Below are positions 26,642 through 34,538 of a stretch of DNA of 64,000 nt, one piece after another. The stretch's first letter is position 1; every line of letters starts with the position of its first letter. The notes under the pieces were generated by a model. That model made no database searches. It saw nothing but the letters and a program-made list of their open reading frames with translations, and was not told where the DNA came from. The stretch covers positions 1 through 64,000 of the forward strand of contig NZ_FNRL01000024.1 of the NCBI RefSeq assembly GCF_900107795.1, given 5' to 3'. The DNA is from Chitinophaga terrae (ex Kim and Jung 2007) (GTDB taxonomy: Bacteria; Bacteroidota; Bacteroidia; Chitinophagales; Chitinophagaceae). Made by a program: the position numbers and the translations under genes.

Positions 26642-28627
26642 ATGTGGAGAATCGTTTTTCTGACCATTCATAGCTGGTTATGGACTAGCCAGCCGGCTAA
26701 AGTACCGGTATTGTCGTATTCCGACAGCTTGTTGCTGGTAATGCAGCAAAAGCCGGCCGACAGCAATACCGTGAACGCCTGTTATGCTTACGGGTTAAGC
26801 GTCTTGCCCGAGGAGATCAGCAAAGCAGCGCAAGCCTTTAAACGGGGACTGAATGTCAGCATTGCTCTCAATTACCGCAAGGGCATCGCCGATTTCGCCT
26901 GTCATTACATGTATATCCAGGATGTAAAAGGAGAATACATGGCTTCCTTAAAGCTGCTCGAAAAAGCAATATCCATCTACGATTCATTGGGTTTGCATTC
27001 AGACAGGGCCACGGCTATCTGTTACAAGGGCATGGAATACCAGCAGATGGGCAACTACCCGGCCGCCGCGGAAGCCTACCTGGAAGCTCTCAAACTATCG
27101 GAACAACTCGACGATCAGAGCATCAGCGGCCTGGTCATCAACCGCCTGGCTACCGTATTTATTGCGCTGGGCGATTATGAAAAAGGCTATCATTACGCCA
27201 GCAGAGCTTATGACAGCGGCCGCAAATCCGGGAACCTCAGGCGCATGGCGCTTGCCCTGGTAAACATGGGCAACAGCAAGAATTACAGCGGGGATTTCCC
27301 TGCCGCCAACCGCTTATATGATAAAGCCTTAGCTATCAGCAGGCAAACAGACGACAGCCTGTTAGTACTAAGCGCGCTTACATCCCGGGCCCGGGTTTAT
27401 ACCAACCAGCAACATCATCAGCAAGCCATAGAAGCCTATCAAAAAGCCATGCAGCTATGGCCCATCCCCGACGCAGAAAACCAGCTTGTACTCTACCTGG
27501 GATATGCGAAGGCGTTGTACAGCAGCGGTCAATACCGGCAGGCCAATACCTACCTGGATAAAGCGCTTACCCTTGCCCGGCAGTGCCACTCCAGCGACCT
27601 GCTGAAACAGGCCTACCTGGCAGCTTCCGACAACCAGGCAGCGCAAAAGAATTATAAAGAAGCCCTGGCCCTGCGGCAACTATATGAACAACTGAATGAT
27701 TCCCTTACGGGTATCAACTCCAGGAAAATGGTGCAGCAACTAGAACTGCAATACCAGTCGGAGAAGAAGGACAGGGACCTGGCCGAGCAGCAATTATTGC
27801 TGGCAAAAAAGGATCTGCAGCTGCAACAGCAAAATACCTGGATCGGCATCTTTCTTTCCGGGCTTATCTTCCTCGTTATTGCTGGCTACCTGGTCTGGTA
27901 CCGTTTCAGGCAGAAAAGCTACAGGCAGCGCCAGCACCTGCAGATGCTGAAAGCCGAGAGAACAGTGGAAATACTTGAAGCGATGATGAAGGGAGAAGAA
28001 AAAGAAAGAAAACGTTTATCCCGCGAGCTGCATGATGGAGTAGGAGGATTGCTTTCGGCCGTGAAGATGCATTTCTGTGCATTCAGGAACGAACGGGATT
28101 GGCTACACGAGAATGAAAGTTATAACCATGCCCTGCAAATGCTGGATGAGGCCATTATTGAGGTGCGCAAAACTGCTCACAACCTGGCGCCCGACCAGTT
28201 AAGCCGGCTGGGACTGGCGAATGCGCTGGAACTTTTCTGTAAAAATGCGAGTCATTCCAGGCAGCTTCAGATCAGCTTCTACACCAACGGGGAAATACGC
28301 CAGCTGAAAAGCAGCTTTGAACTATCTATTTACCGGATCGTGCAGGAACTGGTGAATAACATCATCAAACATGCGCAGGCCACGGAGGCGCTGGTGCAGG
28401 TCACACAACATCAGCATCTGCTCACCATCACGGTAGAAGACAACGGAGTTGGATTTGAACAATCAACCCACCCGCATAGAGGGATCGGGTTAAAGAACCT
28501 GGAAGAAAGGATCAGATCACTGAACGGGCAACTGACCATCACCGCCATCCCCGGACATGGAACTACGGTGTATATCGAGTTCAATACTTCTGCCACACAA
28601 CCAATACAATTACAACCAGTCTTTTAA
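26642..28627 (+). CDS. TPR-containing sensor histidine kinase (HisKA_3 type)
   Basis: 661 aa. The N-terminus is hydrophobic (MWRIVFLTIHSWLW) and fits a signal or anchor. TPR repeats span about 85-350 and should lie in the periplasm. A short coiled coil leads to one transmembrane helix (about 400-420). The HisKA_3 dimerisation helix has KRLSRELHDGVGGLLS with phospho-acceptor H464, followed by an HATPase_c domain with the N box QELVNNIIKHA (568-578), DNGVGF (600-605) and GIGLKN (614-619). It pairs with the response regulator 10 nt downstream. The gene lies on the opposite strand inside the ebo cluster, between eboD and eboC. Confidence 0.93.
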   Translation: MWRIVFLTIHSWLWTSQPAKVPVLSYSDSLLLVMQQKPADSNTVNACYAYGLSVLPEEISKAAQAFKRGLNVSIALNYRKGIADFACHYMYIQDVKGEYMASLKLLEKAISIYDSLGLHSDRATAICYKGMEYQQMGNYPAAAEAYLEALKLSEQLDDQSISGLVINRLATVFIALGDYEKGYHYASRAYDSGRKSGNLRRMALALVNMGNSKNYSGDFPAANRLYDKALAISRQTDDSLLVLSALTSRARVYTNQQHHQQAIEAYQKAMQLWPIPDAENQLVLYLGYAKALYSSGQYRQANTYLDKALTLARQCHSSDLLKQAYLAASDNQAAQKNYKEALALRQLYEQLNDSLTGINSRKMVQQLELQYQSEKKDRDLAEQQLLLAKKDLQLQQQNTWIGIFLSGLIFLVIAGYLVWYRFRQKSYRQRQHLQMLKAERTVEILEAMMKGEEKERKRLSRELHDGVGGLLSAVKMHFCAFRNERDWLHENESYNHALQMLDEAIIEVRKTAHNLAPDQLSRLGLANALELFCKNASHSRQLQISFYTNGEIRQLKSSFELSIYRIVQELVNNIIKHAQATEALVQVTQHQHLLTITVEDNGVGFEQSTHPHRGIGLKNLEERIRSLNGQLTITAIPGHGTTVYIEFNTSATQPIQLQPVF

Positions 28628-28637
28628 TTTCATCGTT

Positions 28638-29276
28638 ATGCCTATCAGAATCGCAATTACGGATGACCACCTGCTGGTGATCAGTGGCTTAAAAGCAATG
28701 TTAGCTCCTTATCCGCAATTTGAATTAGTGTACGACAGCAATATCCCTACCGCGTTAATGGACGCTTTGCCCAAAGTGCAACCGGATGTATTACTGCTGG
28801 ACATTCAAATGCCCGACCTGGATGGCCTGGAGCTTTGTAAAATGGTGAAGAAAAATCATCCTGCCGTCAGGATCATTGCATTAAGCAGTTTCATGGAATC
28901 CCATTATATCAAGCAAATGCTAAGGAATGGCGCATCCGGTTACCTGCTGAAAAACGTAACGCCGCCAAAGCTCTGCGAAGCTATCGAAACCGTGTACGCA
29001 GGTGAAGCATACCTCGACGAATCCGTCAAACACCTCCTGCTCGACGAAATGCTTACAGGCCAGAAACGCAGCGGCTACAGCATCCCGCTTACGCGCCGTG
29101 AAAAGGAGATCCTCAAGCTGATAGCAGAGGAATACTCCAACCAGGAAATAGCCGACACACTATTCATCAGCCTGAGAACCGTAGAAACACATCGCCTGAA
29201 CCTAACCCAGAAACTAGCCGTAAAAAACACGGCCGGCCTTGTAAAAGAAGCGTATAAACGCGGCCTCATCGAGTGA
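28638..29276 (+). CDS. NarL/FixJ-type response regulator
   Basis: 212 aa from the ATG at 28638, 10 nt after the kinase stop; a longer in-frame start at 28557 overlaps the kinase and is rejected. Receiver domain 1-120: acidic pocket DD at 9-10, phosphorylated D55 in LLLDIQMPDLDG, and the conserved Lys in SGYLLKNVTPPKL. The C-terminal LuxR-type helix-turn-helix (about 146-208) has LTRREKEILKLIAEEYSNQE and SLRTVETHRLNLTQKL. Its stop codon lies within the first bases of the long inverted repeat shared with eboC. Targets are unknown; the split ebo genes on both sides are obvious candidates. Confidence 0.93.
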   Translation: MPIRIAITDDHLLVISGLKAMLAPYPQFELVYDSNIPTALMDALPKVQPDVLLLDIQMPDLDGLELCKMVKKNHPAVRIIALSSFMESHYIKQMLRNGASGYLLKNVTPPKLCEAIETVYAGEAYLDESVKHLLLDEMLTGQKRSGYSIPLTRREKEILKLIAEEYSNQEIADTLFISLRTVETHRLNLTQKLAVKNTAGLVKEAYKRGLIE

Positions 29277-29513
29277 GTTTCTCGCAAAGGTGCGTAAGGA
29301 AGCAAAGAGACGTAAGATTTTTTTTAAGAGGCATAAGGATTTTTTTTAAGAGACATAAGGATTAAAGCGGATGTTTTTAAGAACTATAAAAAGGTTTCTG
29401 TTTCAATAGAAACAAATTGGTAATTCTTAATAATACTCGCTTTAATCCTTATGTCTCTTAAAAAAAATCCTTATGCCTCTTTGCTTCCTTACGCGCCTTT
29501 GCGTGAAACTCAC
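29273..29513. repeat. Long inverted-repeat element 1 (between the response regulator and eboC)
   Basis: About 75-98 nt arms pair across a 66-nt AT-rich centre. Each arm reads inward from the gene end as GTGAGTTTC, then CGCAAAGG, GCGTAAGGAAGCAAAG, and 22-nt tandem units made of an A/G-rich block plus a T-run. The left arm has one more tandem unit than the right. The stop codons of both converging genes are part of the repeat (GTGA at each end). It will form a long hairpin in RNA from either direction and so can act as a bidirectional terminator. A related element is at 34343-34538. Confidence 0.85.
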
Positions 29514-30430
29514 GTGACGGCGAACAAGCGGCCCAGCACCATAGAGATGGGCAGCAGGAGCAGTACGAGCAATGCGTATGGCAATGTGGAGAATGCCGCT
29601 ACCCATGCGGCGTTCATCGCAATCAGTGCAATGATGCCGCCTTTCACTGCTTTACCGATATTGGGCCCTGTAGGTGATTTCATGGCCCTGAACAGGGGCA
29701 GGTTGATCATCACCGCGAACAGTATGATGAAAGGAGCGGCAGTCCAGATCTTATGATGAATAATGGCGAGTGCGGTCATGGTTCCGTATACCGCTGCATA
29801 GATCCATGCAGTTAGCCGCAGTGTTTTGGCGTTGCCCCCATGCACTTCTCCCCTGCTGATATTTGTTACGGCAGCGATATACAGGATAGGGATCAATCCC
29901 ATCCACCAGTAAGATTCGAGGGCGGCGGGAACGATGCTGATGCCAAGCAGGAGGTTAAGCCCGCGGCATAAGCCCATGTTCAATGGGCCCAGTATATCAT
30001 GATGTTTACCCCACTTGTCGTAAACGATACAGCTGATGGTGATGGCTACTGCGAGCCAACCGGAGTAGCCGGCCAAACCGCCTACTGAAAAAGCGGCGAG
30101 AATGCCTACAAGGAAAAGATAGCCACCTAAAATAATGGCTTGTGTTTTAGATATGATACCGCCTGGGATAGGCCGTTCTGGTCGTTCAATCTTATCTAAT
30201 TCTGCATCAAAAACGTCGTTAAACACTACGCCACCGCCGTATAACCCGATGGTAGCCAGGCATAGGCAGGCGACGGGCAGAATAAATTCGAGTGTTACAA
30301 TGTCGAAGGAGACATTCAGTAAATAACCTGAAATAGCCACACCAGCCAATATGTCTGCTACCGCAGTAACAATATTGGCTGGTCGCATCAGGCGCAGATA
30401 TCCAATCAATTTGCTAACAATATAAGTCAC
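29510..30430 (-). CDS. eboC: EboC: UbiA-like prenyltransferase-family membrane protein
   Basis: 306-aa integral membrane protein with about eight to nine hydrophobic helices. The N-terminus has LIGYLRLMRPANIVTAVADI, typical of UbiA proteins. The first Asp-rich motif is NDVFDAELDKIERPERPIPGG. The second conserved loop contains NISRGEVHGGNAKTLR instead of a classical DxxxD, as in the EboC branch. It probably moves or modifies a lipid-linked or aromatic precursor in the inner membrane. It is the last gene of the eboABC half, 52 nt after eboB, and its stop codon is inside inverted-repeat element 1. Confidence 0.9.
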   Translation of the reverse strand: MTYIVSKLIGYLRLMRPANIVTAVADILAGVAISGYLLNVSFDIVTLEFILPVACLCLATIGLYGGGVVFNDVFDAELDKIERPERPIPGGIISKTQAIILGGYLFLVGILAAFSVGGLAGYSGWLAVAITISCIVYDKWGKHHDILGPLNMGLCRGLNLLLGISIVPAALESYWWMGLIPILYIAAVTNISRGEVHGGNAKTLRLTAWIYAAVYGTMTALAIIHHKIWTAAPFIILFAVMINLPLFRAMKSPTGPNIGKAVKGGIIALIAMNAAWVAAFSTLPYALLVLLLLPISMVLGRLFAVT

Positions 30431-30482
30431 CGTCTAATGAGGTTTTCATGGTTTATTGCCAGCAGAAACGATGCTCTCTGGG

Positions 30483-31478
30483 CTACCGGATGATGGTTGT
30501 GTTTTTATCAATTCGGGGCTGTTGTCCTCCGCGCAGGATGGAACTTCCGTTAAATTTTTCACTTTGATCAATATTTTTAGCCAGATCAAAATCTGCTTCG
30601 TCAATTTGCCCACTTTGCGCGAAAGCTTTTACAGCGTTGGCGTAAGTTACCAAATGAATATCATTCAAGTCAATACCACTTTCGTGCATTAAAGCTGCGG
30701 TCTTAGGTACGGCCAGCGGGTCGCTGATCCCCCAGTCGGCGGCGGAGTTAATCATAATTCGTTCGCTACCATATTGTTTCACTACTTCTACCATTCTTTC
30801 GTTGCCCATTTTTGTGAAAGGATAGATAGTAAAAGCAGCCCAGAAACCCCTGTCCAGCACCTCTTTTACAGTTTCCTCGTTGTTGTGGTCTACAATGACC
30901 ATGTGAGGATCCAGGCCGTGTTCCAAAGCGATATCCATGCTTCTTTGGGTGCCTTTCTTTTTATCGCGGTGGGGAGTATGTATCTGAACGGGCAAACCGG
31001 CTTCCTTGGCCAGTTCTAACTGGGCCCGGTAATATTTTTCTTCCAGGGCGGTCTGATCATCAAACCCGATTTCTCCTACGCCTACTACCCCTTCTTTATA
31101 GATGAACTGCGGGAGTATTTCCATTACGGCTTCCGCCAGTTTTTCGTTATTAGCTTCCTTGGAGTTGAGTCCGATGGTGCAGTAGTGTTTGATACCGAAC
31201 TGGGAAGCGCGGAAACGTTCCCATCCCAGCAAACTGCTGAAATAGTCCCTGAAGGTATCCACTCCTGTTCTTGGCTGGCCTAACCAAAAGGCGGGTTCTA
31301 TCAGCGCCACAACGCCAGCATCTGCCATTGCCTGGTAATCGTCGGTTGTTCTTGAAACCATGTGCACATGCGGATCAAAGAAACGCATGCCTTTTATTTT
31401 ATCGAGATAGGCAGGAGCAAAAGTTAAGGGTTGAAGATCTTTCTCTGTTAAATCATGAATTCCGCACATATCAGTCAA
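30483..31478 (-). CDS. eboB: EboB: TatD family metal-dependent hydrolase
   Basis: 331-aa amidohydrolase-fold TIM barrel. Metal ligands visible: HxH in RFFDPHVHMVSRTTDD (near residue 36), Glu in GVGEIGFDDQTALEEK, His in VQIHTPHRDKKKGT, VIVDHNNEET, and Asp in INSAADWGISDPLAVPK. The usual TatD role is DNA/RNA or amide hydrolysis, but the copy in ebo clusters is thought to act on the pathway metabolite. The stop of eboA is 4 nt upstream, so they are tightly coupled. Confidence 0.9.
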   Translation of the reverse strand: MTDMCGIHDLTEKDLQPLTFAPAYLDKIKGMRFFDPHVHMVSRTTDDYQAMADAGVVALIEPAFWLGQPRTGVDTFRDYFSSLLGWERFRASQFGIKHYCTIGLNSKEANNEKLAEAVMEILPQFIYKEGVVGVGEIGFDDQTALEEKYYRAQLELAKEAGLPVQIHTPHRDKKKGTQRSMDIALEHGLDPHMVIVDHNNEETVKEVLDRGFWAAFTIYPFTKMGNERMVEVVKQYGSERIMINSAADWGISDPLAVPKTAALMHESGIDLNDIHLVTYANAVKAFAQSGQIDEADFDLAKNIDQSEKFNGSSILRGGQQPRIDKNTTIIR

Positions 31479-31482
31479 ATTT

Positions 31483-32379
31483 TCAGTTTTGATTATTATA
31501 AATTTTTGCAGCCAGGGTGTTCCAGGTTAATTCACCGTTTTGGATGGCTGTTGCCAGGTCGGCCGGCACCAGTTTCCTGGCTGGTTCGTAGCTGGTTTGG
31601 GCACATACCAGCGCGGCGGCTTCCCTTTCGGCCGGTACGAGGGAATGAGCAACCCTGGTGATATCCGGCAGGTTTTGTTCATTCACAAAGTTGACGAGTA
31701 TACGCCATTGCATCGGATCCAGGGTCCGTCCTGCAGCCCAGCGTTCATGGGCAAAATCTACCAGGATGTTTACCAGGGCTGTATTGGCTCTTTCATCCAG
31801 GCCTATGATCCTGTGAAGAGGTTTGTCTGTGAAGATAGCTTTCATTACCAGCTGGTTCCAGGCAGGTTCTGAAAGGAATTTGGCAGGATAGGGATTATCC
31901 AGCATAATTGCTTCCTGGACAACGCCGATATTGGACCTGATGCCTTCGGCAGTGCGGCCGGTCCATTCTTCGGGCCATGCCAGCAAAGGCAGGGCGCTGT
32001 AAAGGGCGGCCAGTTCGTTCATTTCGGCAGCATTGAACAGGTTTTCCACTGCGGTGATATACGCCTGTTTGTCTTTTGCCGGCAATTGAAGTAACCACCA
32101 TACTCTTGCCAGTCTGTCTAACGTCCATCCCCCTACGAAAAAACCCGGTACCAATTGTTGTAATTGTTCCTGTTCTGAAGGTTGGATGTGAATGATTTCC
32201 TTTCCTGTGAATCGTGGAATAGCAGTGAATGTCTGGTTAAACTGGGCTATAACGCCGGTTGACTGTTGGCTTTCGTACCGTTGTTGCAACCAGTTATTTG
32301 CTTTCTCGCTACCGTTCTCCTGAATGATCTTTCTTAGCAGCTTGCTCACGCTTTCCACGTCGTATACATATTCCGCCAC
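31483..32379 (-). CDS. eboA: EboA domain-containing protein
   Basis: 298-aa mainly helical soluble protein, first gene of the cluster. The recognisable EboA segments are VPGFFVGGWTLDRLARVWWL, ENLFNAAEMNELAALYSALPLL, EGIRSNIGVVQEAIMLDNPY, PAKFLSEPAWNQLVMKAIF and ALVNILVDFAHERWAAGRTL. It has no known catalytic motif. It is required with the other ebo genes for precursor export in cyanobacterial scytonemin synthesis (known from Nostoc). A -7-like TAATTTTA (plus 32417-32424) about 40 nt upstream is a candidate promoter. Confidence 0.88.
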   Translation of the reverse strand: MAEYVYDVESVSKLLRKIIQENGSEKANNWLQQRYESQQSTGVIAQFNQTFTAIPRFTGKEIIHIQPSEQEQLQQLVPGFFVGGWTLDRLARVWWLLQLPAKDKQAYITAVENLFNAAEMNELAALYSALPLLAWPEEWTGRTAEGIRSNIGVVQEAIMLDNPYPAKFLSEPAWNQLVMKAIFTDKPLHRIIGLDERANTALVNILVDFAHERWAAGRTLDPMQWRILVNFVNEQNLPDITRVAHSLVPAEREAAALVCAQTSYEPARKLVPADLATAIQNGELTWNTLAAKIYNNQN

Positions 32380-32530
32380 TGATATCCTATTTTAATATGA
32401 AATGCTGATTACAGAATAAAATTACCAGTTATAAGGGGATTTTCACACATTCGCCGCCTTTTTTATGATAGAAGGTTAAAAAAGCTGAAAAAAATATCCT
32501 TCAGGGAGGAAGAACGTTGGCAGGGGTATA

Positions 32531-32558
32531 AAATAAAAGAGAGGCATCACTGCCTCTC
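32531..32558 (-). terminator. Rho-independent terminator upstream of eboA
   Basis: On the minus strand the 8-bp stem described for the candidate small RNA is followed by an eight-base T-rich run with one A. It ends transcription from the FG-GAP gene side before eboA. Confidence 0.8.
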
Positions 32559-32645
32559 CTTCCGCCATTCTAAAACCTGATTATGCATCAGGATATCTTA
32601 ATACATAACGTTAAAAACTGTTATGTTAAATTTTTATTTGTTCAT
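32531..32645 (-). ncRNA. Candidate small RNA (three hairpins, own -7 element and terminator)
   Basis: Within the 427-nt gap 32380-32806, the minus strand has an exact TAnnTTTG (TAGGTTTG, plus 32652-32659), predicting a start near 32645. Downstream are a 7-bp hairpin ACATAAC/GTTATGT (32603-32626), a 6-bp hairpin CCTGAT/ATCAGG (32576-32592), and a terminator: 8-bp stem GAGAGGCA/TGCCTCTC with loop GTGA (32558-32539), then TTTTATTTTA (to 32529). The product would be about 115 nt. The -33 region is poor, so this could instead be the long 3' UTR of the FG-GAP gene. No Rfam family was recognised. Confidence 0.35.
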
Positions 32646-32806
32646 TTATCTCAAACCTAAACATGCAGGAAAAACACCATAAAAGAATGAAATTTTCTCC
32701 ATAAGCATCGACTCCGTTCGTATTAAAAATGCAACCGATAGAATGCGACCGTAAGATACGTATTTCTACCTTTATTCCAAATAAACAATTCAATTTTACG
32801 CAATAG

Positions 32807-34300
32807 TTATTTCCCGTATTTGTTCTCCAGTACTATAAAAGGTTGATATTCTTTCCAGTCAGGCTTATACTGATCGAGTATAAGAAATCCGGCAGCATAG
32901 TTTCCAAGTACGATATCAGGATCTCCATCTTTATCATAATCTTTCACATCCATACTGATCCACCTTCCTTCTTTTTCAACAGGAATAGCATGTGCAGTAA
33001 AATTTAGTGTTTTCGGATCTGCCTCGAAGTACAAGAACTTTTCTGCAGGACGGTTCTTAAAGTCAGCAAAGAAGGCGATTGATGCGATATCCAGCTTCCC
33101 GTCTCCGTTAAAATCTGCCGCTACAGCTTTCGTGCAACCGTTCACCGGGAACTTCCATCCCAGGTCAAATTTCCAGTCGCCCTTATTAATATAGACATAA
33201 ATTCCGTGGTAAGGTTTAAGCACCATCGAATAATCTGCATTGTCGCCGCAGGTATAAAGGATATCCAGCTTTCCATCGCCGTTCATATCTGCCAGCTGGA
33301 AGCTTGTAGAACCATAAAGCGGCGGAAATCTTAACAGGTTCCTCGATTTAAACTCTCCTTTCCCGTCATTTTCAAACAGCCAGATACCTTCGTCGCCGGC
33401 CGCAAACAACGCCATGATATCCGTGAAACCGTCGTTATTAAAATCGCCGGTCTCTGCGTGAATGGCCCCGGGAATCTCCCATACCGGCAATTGCTTATAC
33501 GAGTGGTCCGGCATCTGCCTTAACTGGTAAAGCCCTCCCTGGTTGTGTCCAAATGCGCAAACCAGCAGGTCGTTCAGTCCATCTTTGTTAAAATCTGCTT
33601 CCAGTGTAGAAACGGGGCGTTTAAAGAACGCCATGATATCTTTCTGTTTGCTCGCTGTATCGTTTACATCAAGTCTGGTGATAATGCCTGCCGACGCGTC
33701 TAACGCCCTGATATTGCCGATCTCCGTCAATATGGTTTCCGTATGCCCGGCGGAATCCGTTTTGTACAGCGCGGCAACCGCCGGGGACGGCAGTTTCCAG
33801 GTATGCTCCGCTTCCAGTTTGTTATTCCACCTGGTTAGCATATTCTCCCCGTTACTGGTCAATATTGCCCCGTTTTCCGGGTAGAAGCTGACCATGGTTG
33901 TGGCGGCCTCAAAGGCGCTATCTGTAAACTTTGGGATTTTAAGCTCAAAATTCGCCCAATCATTCTTATAGGCTGGTGCCTTAGCTTCAGGCAATTTATC
34001 CGGCGCATTATCCTTAAAATAAGCAACAAGCGTATTCCAGTCATCTATACTGATGGCGGCCGGCTTATCTCCCGGCATCGGCGGGTAATACTGGTTGCCC
34101 GACCATACCCTGATCCCCAGGCGAAGGGCCATGTTAGGCAAAACATGATCAGTCCACGTTTTCTTATCCAGCATATCCGGCGTTACCGCCATATGACAGC
34201 TCGTACAATATTTATCTGCTAAAACCTTTCCTTTCGGGGGCTGCTGGCAGGCAACCAACCCCGATAATATGAGTATTCCTGCGCTAAGACGGCGGATCAT
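32807..34300 (-). CDS. Lipoprotein with c-type heme motif and FG-GAP/VCBS repeats
   Basis: 497 aa. The signal peptide ends in LVAC with a lipidated Cys at residue 18. A heme-binding CxxCH (CTSCH, 32-36) follows at once in a short cytochrome c-like domain that includes WTDHVLPNMALRLG. From about residue 120 on, FG-GAP/VCBS repeats with Asp-rich calcium loops (DFNKDGLNDLLV, DFNNDGFTDIMA, DMNGDGKLDILY, DFNGDGKLDIAS, DYDKDGDPDIVL) should form a beta-propeller. It could be an outer-membrane redox or binding protein. It is co-directional with susC and susD, but inverted-repeat element 2 lies between, so expression may be partly uncoupled. Confidence 0.88.
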   Translation of the reverse strand: MIRRLSAGILILSGLVACQQPPKGKVLADKYCTSCHMAVTPDMLDKKTWTDHVLPNMALRLGIRVWSGNQYYPPMPGDKPAAISIDDWNTLVAYFKDNAPDKLPEAKAPAYKNDWANFELKIPKFTDSAFEAATTMVSFYPENGAILTSNGENMLTRWNNKLEAEHTWKLPSPAVAALYKTDSAGHTETILTEIGNIRALDASAGIITRLDVNDTASKQKDIMAFFKRPVSTLEADFNKDGLNDLLVCAFGHNQGGLYQLRQMPDHSYKQLPVWEIPGAIHAETGDFNNDGFTDIMALFAAGDEGIWLFENDGKGEFKSRNLLRFPPLYGSTSFQLADMNGDGKLDILYTCGDNADYSMVLKPYHGIYVYINKGDWKFDLGWKFPVNGCTKAVAADFNGDGKLDIASIAFFADFKNRPAEKFLYFEADPKTLNFTAHAIPVEKEGRWISMDVKDYDKDGDPDIVLGNYAAGFLILDQYKPDWKEYQPFIVLENKYGK

Positions 34301-34342
34301 GTACTAAAATTATTTAGAGTAAGATAGACTTTTCAGCGAAGA

Positions 34343-34538
34343 TTTCACGCAAAGACGCGGAAGGGAGCAAAGGACGCAAAGGATTTTTTTAAGGAAAATA
34401 AGATTATTAAGGAAAATAAGAAAGCAAAGGGAGTGAAGATTCTGTATATAACATAATTCTTCGCTCCCTTTGCTTTCTTATTTTCCTTAATAAAAATTCC
34501 TTTGCGTCCTTTGCTCCCTTCGGCGTCTTTGCGTGAAA
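34343..34538. repeat. Long inverted-repeat element 2 (between susD and the heme/FG-GAP gene)
   Basis: Arms of roughly 70-95 nt pair across a short AT-rich centre near 34440-34450. Each arm starts at the outside with TTTCACGCAAAGACGC, then AAGGGAGCAAAGGACGCAAAGG, a T-run, and AAGGAAAATAAG units. The left arm holds an extra AAGGAAAATAAG unit, as in element 1. The outer about 30 bp match element 1 with few changes. The outermost base of the right arm abuts the TAG stop of susD. In this case both flanking genes point the same way, so the hairpin lies inside a possible operon. Confidence 0.83.

Noticed and set aside
28557-28637. Longer start for the response regulator
   Set aside because: It overlaps the kinase gene by about 70 nt and adds 27 residues foreign to receiver domains; the ATG at 28638 is right.
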